Shown one piece after another: positions 44,055-52,503 of a stretch of DNA of 52,503 bases (positions are counted from its first letter, which is position 1; the number at the start of each line of letters is the position of its first letter). The notes beneath the pieces are model-generated. The model was not told the origin of the DNA, searched no databases, and worked only from the letters and a program-made list of their open reading frames with translations. The stretch lies in NCBI GenBank assembly GCA_938009755.1, contig CALLIL010000025.1, positions 1 to 52,503 on the forward strand, in the 5' to 3' direction. Source of the stretch: an uncultured Marinomonas sp. Its GTDB lineage: Bacteria > Pseudomonadota > Gammaproteobacteria > Pseudomonadales > Marinomonadaceae. The position numbers and the translations under genes were made by a program.

Positions 44055-45437
44055 GTGACCCAATTTAATCACCCTTTAACTCCTTTGCTTCCAACCAAAC
44101 TGACCGCCTTACTATCAGATATGGGATTCACTTCTTTTACGCCTGTTCAGGAACAAAGCTTACCGCCTATTATTGATGGCAAAGACATCCTTGCCCAAGC
44201 ACAAACAGGCAGCGGTAAAACCCTTGCTTTTGCCATTGGCTTATTATTGAAAATCAATCCGCGCTTTTTCGGCGTACAAGCGTTGGTAATGTGCCCAACC
44301 CGTGAACTAGCAGACCAAGTTTCAAAAGAAATTCGTAAGGTGGCGCGCTTTCAAGACAATATCAAAGTATTGAGTTTGTGTGGCGGCATGCCTTTTGGCC
44401 CGCAGATCGGTTCTTTGGAGCACGGTGCACACATTGTTGTTGGCACACCAGGACGCTTGATGGAGCATCTTCGTAAAGGCACGTTGCGATTGAATGCGCT
44501 AAACACATTAGTGCTGGATGAAGCAGATCGCATGTTAGACATGGGGTTTGTCGACAGCATTCGTGAAGTGGTTGAACTGACTCCAAATAACCGCCAAACA
44601 CTGTTATTTTCTGCCACGTACGGTGACACGATTGAAGCCATCAGCGCCGAGTTCCAAAACAAACCTGTCAGCATCAAGGTGGAAGCACAAGAAGACTTGA
44701 AGCCGAACATTGAGCAGTTTTTCGTACGCAGTGAAAACAAAGACAAATGCGACACTTTACTTGCCACACTTGAGCATTTTGAACCTCGCCAAGCGATCGT
44801 GTTCTGCAACACAAAAGCAGAATGCCAGAACGTTGCGGATTGGTTAATTGATCAAAAAGTCGCAGCGCAAGCCATTCACGGAGACCTTGATCAAAGAGAT
44901 CGTGATCAAGTTTTGGTGCGCTTTAGTAACCAAAGTAGCTGTGTATTAGTCGCAACCGATGTAGCGGCACGCGGTATCGATGTAAAAGAAATTGACCTTG
45001 TGGTGAATTACGACACAACACGCGACACCGATGTTCATACTCACCGAATTGGCCGAACTGGTCGTGCTGGCGCGGCCGGTGTTGCCGTGAACTTGGTCAC
45101 ATCAAAAGACGATTACAAAGTTCGTGACATTGAAGAGCGTTTTGATACAAAAGCACATTACATTGAGCTTGAACAAGCGAGCGATCATTATCGTTTAGTG
45201 CCACAGAAAACCACCATTTCATTTGACGCTGGCCGAAAAAACAAGCTTCGTCCAGGCGATATTTTAGGCGCATTGACCGCTGGTATTGGTTTGGACAAAT
45301 CTCAAGTAGGAAAAATCGATATTTTCGACTTTAGAGCTTATGTGTCTGTAGACAATGACGTCGCTAAAAAAGTCGTCAAAGAGCTGGAGAATAAGAAAAT
45401 CAAAGGTCGCAACATTCGCGCACGTATTTTACGTTAA
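44055..45437 (+). CDS. dbpA: ATP-dependent RNA helicase DbpA
   Basis: Rearranges 23S rRNA during large-subunit assembly. From the GTG start it has 460 residues: Q motif (SFTPVQEQSLPPI), Walker A AQTGSGKT, CPTRELADQV, LCGGMPFG, TPGRL, DEAD in LDEADRMLDMGF, SAT, TDVAARGID, HRIGRTGRAG, and the C-terminal RNA-binding domain ending KLRPGDILGALTAGIGL ... KIKGRNIRARILR, which binds hairpin 92 in relatives. The GTG has AGG six bases upstream; a longer reading from 44001 has no support. Confidence 0.95.
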   Translation: MTQFNHPLTPLLPTKLTALLSDMGFTSFTPVQEQSLPPIIDGKDILAQAQTGSGKTLAFAIGLLLKINPRFFGVQALVMCPTRELADQVSKEIRKVARFQDNIKVLSLCGGMPFGPQIGSLEHGAHIVVGTPGRLMEHLRKGTLRLNALNTLVLDEADRMLDMGFVDSIREVVELTPNNRQTLLFSATYGDTIEAISAEFQNKPVSIKVEAQEDLKPNIEQFFVRSENKDKCDTLLATLEHFEPRQAIVFCNTKAECQNVADWLIDQKVAAQAIHGDLDQRDRDQVLVRFSNQSSCVLVATDVAARGIDVKEIDLVVNYDTTRDTDVHTHRIGRTGRAGAAGVAVNLVTSKDDYKVRDIEERFDTKAHYIELEQASDHYRLVPQKTTISFDAGRKNKLRPGDILGALTAGIGLDKSQVGKIDIFDFRAYVSVDNDVAKKVVKELENKKIKGRNIRARILR

Positions 45438-45441
45438 TACC

Positions 45442-45822
45442 ATGATGATCAATAAAACACTTCTTTATAAATGGCTGTATTCTGCAAGACTGCAAATTCT
45501 TGCTTTTGTTCTTGGCTCCATTGCAATTAGTTTTGCGACTTTGACCCCCGCAGAACACCTTCCTTCTGCACCGGGCTCAGACAAGTTTCACCATATTATT
45601 GGCTTCGGTGGTTTGGCTCTTATGTGTGCGTTTGGACCTTTCAAACGTTTTATTGCTATGGCCTTTCTTATTATTTTACTCGGCGGAGCGATTGAAATCA
45701 TTCAACCCATGGTGAATCGCAATGGCGAATGGGCGGACTTTTATGCTAACGCAATTGGCGTTTTTATTGTTCTTATTCCAAGAATTGGGTTCCAGCTGTC
45801 TTTCATCACAGAGCGAAAATAA
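45442..45822 (+). CDS. VanZ-like membrane protein
   Basis: 126 residues, three to four membrane helices. SFATLTPAEHLPSAPGSDKFHHIIGFGGLALMCAFG and IEIIQPMVNRNGEWADFYANAIGVFIVLIP are the VanZ-like family signature. It begins four bases after dbpA, so it is cotranscribed. The family function outside teicoplanin resistance is unknown. Confidence 0.85.
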   Translation: MMINKTLLYKWLYSARLQILAFVLGSIAISFATLTPAEHLPSAPGSDKFHHIIGFGGLALMCAFGPFKRFIAMAFLIILLGGAIEIIQPMVNRNGEWADFYANAIGVFIVLIPRIGFQLSFITERK

Positions 45823-45920
45823 ACCTACTCAACGAATAGGCTAATGAAAACCGAATAAAGTCCTGTTAAAATATAACCATTCGGTCAAATATTTATTTAA
45901 CGTCAAAAAAGAGAGACATC

Positions 45921-47222
45921 ATGAGCCCATTAAAAGCTTGGCGCGCCGCCATTGTACATTGCATCGCAGATCCAAAAGACGTCGGCATCCAAGCGGCTTA
46001 TGAGTATTTCGAAGACGGTTTATTAGTCGTTGAAGGCGATAAAATCCACGCCCTTGGCGATGCCAACACCTTGTTAGCCGATTTGCCAAACGACCTTGTA
46101 GTTGAGCATTATCCAGACGCCATCATCACACCGGGGTTTATTGATACGCACATTCATTATCCTCAAACCGATATGATCGGTTCTTACGGCGAACAATTAC
46201 TCACTTGGCTGAACACTTATACTTTCCCTGAAGAAAGTAAATTCAGCGACAAAGCCCATGCTCGCGATGTGGCAGACCGTTTTCTAAAAGAGTTACTTCG
46301 CAACGGCACAACCACCGCATTGGTTTTCGGCACAGTTCATAAAGTTTCTGTAGACGCCTTCTTTGAAGCCAGTGAAGTGCATAACCTTCGCATGATTTGT
46401 GGCAAAGTCATGATGGATCGCAACGCGCCAGATTACTTAACAGACACGCCAGAAAGCAGCTACCAAGAAAGCAAAGAGCTCATCGATACTTGGCACAACA
46501 AGGGCCGTTTGCACTACGCCATTACACCGCGTTTCGCGCCCACCAGCTCAGACGAACAACTCAAGCTGGCAGGCAAATTACTAAGCGAATACGACGACGT
46601 TTACCTTCACACGCATCTTTCTGAAAACAAAGACGAATGCGCTTGGGTACAAGAGCTGTTTCCTGACAGCAAAAACTACCTAGACGTTTATGATCAGCAC
46701 AAGCTTTTAAGCGAACGCTCAGTCTTTGCTCATGGCATTCACCTTTGTGACAGCGAATACCACAGATTGCACGAAACAGGCTCGGCCATTTCTTTCTGCC
46801 CAACATCCAACTTATTCATCGGCAGCGGATTGTTTAAGCTAAATAAAGCAGAAGAACATAAGGTTAACGTAGGATTAGGCACAGACGTGGGTGGCGGAAC
46901 CAGTTTCTCCTTGCTGCAAACCATGAATGAAGCTTACAAGGTGATTCAATTACAAAACGAAAACCTCAGCCCAATAAAATCCCTTTACCTTGCCACATTA
47001 GGCGGTGCGAAAGCCCTTCGCTTAGAAGATAAAATTGGTAACCTTGCGGTGGGAACAGAAGCGGATTTTCTTATTTTAGACACCAAAGGCACGCCATTAT
47101 TGGAATCACGTTTGGCACTTTCGAAAGGAATTGAAGAATCTTTGTTTGTCCTCATGACCATTGGCGATGACAGAGCCATACAAGCCACCTACTCTGCAGG
47201 ACAATGCGTACATAAGCGCTAA
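45921..47222 (+). CDS. guaD: Guanine deaminase
   Basis: Zinc enzyme that turns guanine into xanthine for purine salvage or catabolism. 433 residues, amidohydrolase barrel. Metal ligands in PGFIDTHIHYPQTDMIG (HxH), HTHLSENKDE, FAHGIHLCD and LGTDVGGGTSFSLLQTM; SFCPTSNLFIGSG is also family-typical. Start ATG with AGAGAG six bases upstream. No other purine genes are adjacent. Confidence 0.95.
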   Translation: MSPLKAWRAAIVHCIADPKDVGIQAAYEYFEDGLLVVEGDKIHALGDANTLLADLPNDLVVEHYPDAIITPGFIDTHIHYPQTDMIGSYGEQLLTWLNTYTFPEESKFSDKAHARDVADRFLKELLRNGTTTALVFGTVHKVSVDAFFEASEVHNLRMICGKVMMDRNAPDYLTDTPESSYQESKELIDTWHNKGRLHYAITPRFAPTSSDEQLKLAGKLLSEYDDVYLHTHLSENKDECAWVQELFPDSKNYLDVYDQHKLLSERSVFAHGIHLCDSEYHRLHETGSAISFCPTSNLFIGSGLFKLNKAEEHKVNVGLGTDVGGGTSFSLLQTMNEAYKVIQLQNENLSPIKSLYLATLGGAKALRLEDKIGNLAVGTEADFLILDTKGTPLLESRLALSKGIEESLFVLMTIGDDRAIQATYSAGQCVHKR

Positions 47223-47227
47223 GAATT

Positions 47228-47293
47228 ATTACGTAATATAAGGCTGACCGAAATATCATCATTCGGACAGCCTTAATTTCAGTTACGTAATAT
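47228..47293. other. Hairpin flanked by two ttacgtaatat repeats after guaD
   Basis: A 13-bp stem with one A-A mismatch (AAGGCTGACCGAA / TTCGGACAGCCTT, 47240-47274) starts 18 bp past guaD and is flanked by two copies of TTACGTAATAT (47229-47239 and 47283-47293), the first inside the palindrome ATTACGTAAT. It may end guaD transcription, though there is no T tract. Confidence 0.45.
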
Positions 47294-47351
47294 GTATTAT
47301 CCGCTTCGCTTCAGCTTGCTCAGTACGATTAAATTCAGGTAATACCTACAA

Positions 47352-47897
47352 CTAAATAACGTCCAATTCCTCAAAGTAGATATCATCGTATCCTTGACGT
47401 TTAAGGTATAAATAAACCGACTCATTTATAATAATACAATCTGTGTCTTCTTTAATAAGAAACATATTTAGATCTGGTATGTTACTTTTTTTGAGCACTA
47501 ATTTATCAGTAATATTCATGCTCTCAGTCAATGCACCACCATCAGGTTTCTCTACCTTTGCACACGATACCAGCCCAAGTATGTTGAACAGAAGATAGTC
47601 CGTATATTCTTGATTAGTAACAGTATTTTTAATAACAACAGGTTGCACTTCAATATTACCGACTCCACAATCAAGCAAGTCTTGATAAAACCCTTTTTTT
47701 CCAATGATTGCTGGTGACATATAAAAGGTCGGCATAACACCGTTTGAGTGCTCATCATCAAGTATACAATTCAGTGGTGGTTTAAAATTATCTAAAAGCA
47801 ACTCGCCTGTTTTTAGTGGGGTTAATATATTATTTTTTTTATAAATAATCGTTCCATCAGTTAATGATTTTTCTGCCATTAAATAAAATTTATTCAT
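47352..47897 (-). CDS. Imm11-like (DUF1629-type) protein, second copy in the window
   Basis: 181 residues from the ATG before NKFYLM. The order of features parallels the protein at 32837-33418: NKFYLM start, DLLDCGVGNIEVQPVVI, YTDYLLFNILGLVSCAKVE, and an ending IIINESVYLYLKRQGYDDIYFEELD. This is the Imm11 layout, with low identity. By eye it is more AT-rich than its neighbours, consistent with transfer. A truncated frame lies 28 bp upstream on the same strand. Confidence 0.65.
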   Translation of the reverse strand: MNKFYLMAEKSLTDGTIIYKKNNILTPLKTGELLLDNFKPPLNCILDDEHSNGVMPTFYMSPAIIGKKGFYQDLLDCGVGNIEVQPVVIKNTVTNQEYTDYLLFNILGLVSCAKVEKPDGGALTESMNITDKLVLKKSNIPDLNMFLIKEDTDCIIINESVYLYLKRQGYDDIYFEELDVI

Positions 47898-47925
47898 TAT
47901 CAAATCTACCTATCATTTCACCGCT

Positions 47926-48030
47926 TTAAGCATCAGACACCTTCAACTTTGAACCAACATCGGTGTAATCTTCATAAGCAATGACTGACTCCTGAAATAT
48001 TGAGCTTATAACACTCTTTATTTTGAGAAT
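47926..48030 (-). pseudogene. Possible toxin tail upstream of the Imm11-like gene
   Basis: Thirty-four codons open between TGA and TAA with no usable start; the end reads ESVIAYEDYTDVGSKLKVSD, which looks like a real protein C-terminus. It stops 28 bp before the Imm11-like ATG, the position of a toxin gene end in toxin-immunity pairs. The stretch is short, so chance remains possible. Confidence 0.3.
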
Positions 48031-48063
48031 TCAAACCGTTCAGATCTCTGCATGATGACCTGA

Positions 48064-48270
48064 TCAAAGCGCTTCTTTATGATAAAAATGCTTATGCTCG
48101 TCATCATACAGATAACCTTCTTTTTCTAGTCTTGTAATAAGCCGTTGCTGGTCTATTTCAAAGCTGGAACACAAGGTTTCTAAAGAACGGTAGTCATTGC
48201 GCAGTTTCATATTTACGACGCTGATTAAAATGTTGATGTCTATGGTGTCGATGTTGTTTTTAGACAGCAT
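48064..48270 (-). CDS. DUF4250 family protein
   Basis: 68 residues from the ATG before LSKNNID. The pattern DINILISVVNMKLRNDYRSLETLCSSFEIDQQRLITRLEKEGYLYDDEHKHF follows DUF4250 (N-I-L-x-S-x-V-N-x-K-L-R, then L-x-x-L-C, then G-Y-x-Y-D). It looks like a small helical, winged-helix-like protein; function unknown. AGAGG lies ten bases upstream. Confidence 0.78.
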   Translation of the reverse strand: MLSKNNIDTIDINILISVVNMKLRNDYRSLETLCSSFEIDQQRLITRLEKEGYLYDDEHKHFYHKEAL

Positions 48271-48328
48271 ACTCCGAAAACCTCTATAACCCATTGGAGT
48301 GTTTGCAATAATACCCTAGTCAAGCAAG

Positions 48329-48832
48329 CTAAGGGTAAATACGAACAATGCCGCTTTTTCCCTCTATGTCACCGAGTATCCATACTTTCTCAAAGGCATG
48401 AGGTTCAGGAATCGTAATCAGGTGTTCTAGTGCTTTTACATCCGATTGTTTCCAAGCTGGATGCGTATTGCGAATAACGAGCCAAACACGTTCTGTTTTA
48501 TAACGTTTGCTCGATTTGTTTTCTAAAATACGATTTAGGGATTTAAGCAGTCGTTCATCGGCAGGTTCTTCTTTGAGCTGAGCTAATACTTGCTTGGTTT
48601 TCTCACTGAGATCTCGCCCTAACACTTCCATGGCTTCCTCTTCTGAGCCATAGAGATGAGCAATTTCAATATCCAAACGCTCACCTTCAAATAGGCAAGA
48701 AACATCTGGACGCATAGGATCATTATGCCAAATATGGCGAATAGGTTTACCGGTATTACGTTCATAGCAACGCATGAACAATTTGGCCGCTTGATGCTCT
48801 AATTCAATTTTTTCTTGTTCGCTGTTATGCAT
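48329..48832 (-). CDS. Hypothetical protein with a PD-(D/E)XK-like motif
   Basis: 167 residues, soluble. RPDVSCLFEGERLDIEIAHLYG has the spacing of a PD-(D/E)XK nuclease core: Pro42-Asp43, then Asp54-x-Glu56-x-Ala58, with the usual Lys replaced by Ala and a His next to it. The C-terminal RVWLVIRNTHPAW and AFEKVWILGD could be core strands. Activity is uncertain. ATG preceded by AAGGTG. It lies 58 bp upstream of the DUF4250 gene on the same strand. Confidence 0.6.
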   Translation of the reverse strand: MHNSEQEKIELEHQAAKLFMRCYERNTGKPIRHIWHNDPMRPDVSCLFEGERLDIEIAHLYGSEEEAMEVLGRDLSEKTKQVLAQLKEEPADERLLKSLNRILENKSSKRYKTERVWLVIRNTHPAWKQSDVKALEHLITIPEPHAFEKVWILGDIEGKSGIVRIYP

Positions 48833-49065
48833 AACAACACCTTAAATAACATTGAAACGTTTGACCCTGTGATGACGGCCATAAAAACCAAATAGCGTAT
48901 GCTTACTTCCTCATTTTGTGCACATAGAAACAATTTCATACAGAGAAAGCCTAAGTACAATAGCGGGCAACAAAACCCAGATAAACGATTTGGGTTCACA
49001 ATGTTTATTCACCTTCTGGTTTTACTCATTGTCTTTCACAACACTTGCCCTACTTTGGATATCAT

Positions 49066-50283
49066 ATGGAAAACGCTCATAACGACACAAGCTCTTCAGG
49101 CATTGGTGCCAAGGAATTCACTGTATTGGTGGCATTGCTTATGTCGATTGTTGCCATTTCAATCGACGCACTCTTACCTGCACTTGGCCTTATTGGACAG
49201 GAATTAGGTGCCATTAACGAAAACCAACCGCAATTGCTTATTAGCATGTTATTTCTCGGTATGGCAATCGGTCAGTTAATTTGTGGCCCGCTGTCTGACG
49301 CATTAGGCCGTCGCCCTATTTTATTTGCTGGCTTTGCTCTGTATCTGGTTGGCACACTGATTTGCTATCAAGCCAGTACTTTAGAAGAGCTAATGGTAGG
49401 TCGTTTTGTACAAGGGCTTGGCGTTGCAGGTCCTTATATTTCAGCCATTTCATTAGTGCGCGATTTGTATCATGGTTCTCAGATGGCGCGCGTTATGTCT
49501 TTGGTAATGATGATCTTTGTCTTAGTACCAGCGCTTGCACCGTCATTAGGTCAGGCGATTTTATTCATTGCTGATTGGCGCAGTATTTTCGGGTTTTATT
49601 TATTTTACGCAGTTGTACTCATTATTTGGATTTCCTTTCGATTAAAAGAAACCTTGCCTAAATCCAACCGAATCCCTTTTACAAAAAAAGGCTTTTATGA
49701 CGGGTTTAAAGAGGTCATTACCAACCGAATTACCGCCAGTTATACCGTGTATATGGGGTTATTTTTTGGTAGCTTTATTGGTTATTTAAACTCGGCACAA
49801 CAGATTTTTCAGGTGCAGTTTGAAACGGGTGAAATGTTTTCTTTGTATTTCGGTTTACTGGCTTTAGTACTTGGCGCTTCGTCTTTGATTAACTCTCGAA
49901 TGGTAGAAAAGTTTGGCGCGAAGAACATTGCGTTTCGAGCCATTTGTGCTGTTGTCATTGCTTCTGTCATTTTCTTGGCGTTACACGCATTCATAGAGAT
50001 TCGCATGTGGATGTTTTTACTTTATGCCGCGGTCTTTTTTGGTAGTTTTGGCTTGTTATTTGGCAATGTAAACTCATTGGCCATGGAACCTATGGGACAC
50101 GTTGCTGGCATCGCTTCCGCTGTGATTGGTTCTGTTTCGTCTATTATGTCGATGGTAATAGGCACTATCATTGGTCAGATGTACGACAATACATTAATCC
50201 CACTTTCCTCAGGCTTTATGATCATGGGAACGCTTGCCTTATGCATTATGTATTGGGCAGAAAAAGCGCGTGTTGAAAATTAG
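49066..50283 (+). CDS. Bcr/CflA-family drug-type MFS exporter
   Basis: 405 residues from the ATG before ENAHND, twelve membrane helices. IDALLPALGLIGQELG, the motif A GPLSDALGRRPILFAGFALYLVG, and FVQGLGVAGPYISAISLVRDL are typical of drug:H+ antiporters of the DHA1 (Bcr/CflA) group. The real substrate is unknown. A TTG start seven codons earlier is possible but lacks a ribosome-binding site. Confidence 0.9.
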   Translation: MENAHNDTSSSGIGAKEFTVLVALLMSIVAISIDALLPALGLIGQELGAINENQPQLLISMLFLGMAIGQLICGPLSDALGRRPILFAGFALYLVGTLICYQASTLEELMVGRFVQGLGVAGPYISAISLVRDLYHGSQMARVMSLVMMIFVLVPALAPSLGQAILFIADWRSIFGFYLFYAVVLIIWISFRLKETLPKSNRIPFTKKGFYDGFKEVITNRITASYTVYMGLFFGSFIGYLNSAQQIFQVQFETGEMFSLYFGLLALVLGASSLINSRMVEKFGAKNIAFRAICAVVIASVIFLALHAFIEIRMWMFLLYAAVFFGSFGLLFGNVNSLAMEPMGHVAGIASAVIGSVSSIMSMVIGTIIGQMYDNTLIPLSSGFMIMGTLALCIMYWAEKARVEN

Positions 50284-50289
50284 ACTCGT

Positions 50290-50322
50290 AATAAAGCAGG
50301 AAAATTATTCTTCCTGCTTTAT

Positions 50323-50323
<1 letters not shown>
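50290..50323. terminator. Bidirectional terminator after the exporter
   Basis: A 13-bp stem (AATAAAGCAGGAA / TTCCTGCTTTATT) with an 8-nt loop. It lies 7 bp past the exporter stop and reaches the end of the opposing PAS/GGDEF/EAL gene. Confidence 0.85.

Positions 50324-52503
<2,180 letters not shown>

Overview
The window looks like chromosomal DNA of a marine gammaproteobacterium of the Oceanospirillales type, most like Marinomonas. The reasons are a complete Na+-translocating NADH:quinone reductase (nqrABCDEF with apbE and nqrM), the conserved blocks yafS-like/rnhA/dnaQ against gloB/mltD and mfd/csiV, a Kdo kinase, a cis/trans fatty acid isomerase, moderate-to-low GC, and several GTG or TTG starts. 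Genus assignment is inference. No tRNA, rRNA, CRISPR array or intact insertion sequence was seen.

Layout. 1-8.7 kb (minus strand): energy and redox block, nqrA-F, apbE, nqrM and sthA, read from a promoter-like site near 8.85 kb. 8.7-13.7 kb: a 640-bp gap, then mfd and csiV (plus). 13.8-19.6 kb: sohB, then a methyltransferase-rnhA-dnaQ operon (minus) divergent from gloB-mltD (plus). 19.7-22.4 kb: ppnP, a LysR regulator and a DEAD-box helicase (minus). 22.7-26.4 kb: a MetF-like protein and a lipopolysaccharide core/lipid A group (GT9 glycosyltransferase, kdkA, LpxL-type acyltransferase). 26.4-29.8 kb: a luciferase-like oxidoreductase and cti. 29.9-32.0 kb: a duplicated-domain acidic protein, yacL and ylqF. 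32.0-34.1 kb: an accessory island with a probable small RNA, three small genes including an Imm11-type immunity gene, and a decayed reading frame. 34.1-41.5 kb: acpH, then a five-gene peptide-type ABC importer, a 26-codon ORF and a LysR regulator. 41.5-47.2 kb: a CHASE/GGDEF/EAL protein, dbpA, a VanZ-like protein and guaD. 47.3-52.5 kb: a second Imm11-like gene with a stump of coding sequence upstream, DUF4250, a nuclease-like protein, a Bcr/CflA exporter, and a PAS/GGDEF/EAL protein whose start runs into a (GTT)n repeat at the window edge.

How it works together. ApbE attaches FMN covalently to NqrB and NqrC, NqrM helps metal-centre assembly, and SthA, encoded directly downstream, balances NADPH and NADH, so the first 8.7 kb is one redox unit. 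KdkA, the GT9 enzyme and the acyltransferase act on the lipopolysaccharide inner core and lipid A. Cti changes membrane lipid fluidity under stress. Two cyclic-di-GMP proteins flank the right half.

Most notable: (1) between ylqF and the immunity island, an FNR/Anr-like box, a TATACT -10 element spaced as in a class II FNR promoter, and a run of three hairpins ending in a plus-strand terminator, with no plus-strand gene, point to an oxygen-regulated small RNA of about 113 nt; (2) at least 21 consecutive valine codons, mostly GTT, in the membrane segment of a cyclic-di-GMP protein; (3) two separate Imm11-like orphan immunity loci, each preceded by a truncated reading frame that may be the tail of a lost toxin; (4) a well-initiated 26-codon ORF bridging the ABC transporter operon and its regulator.
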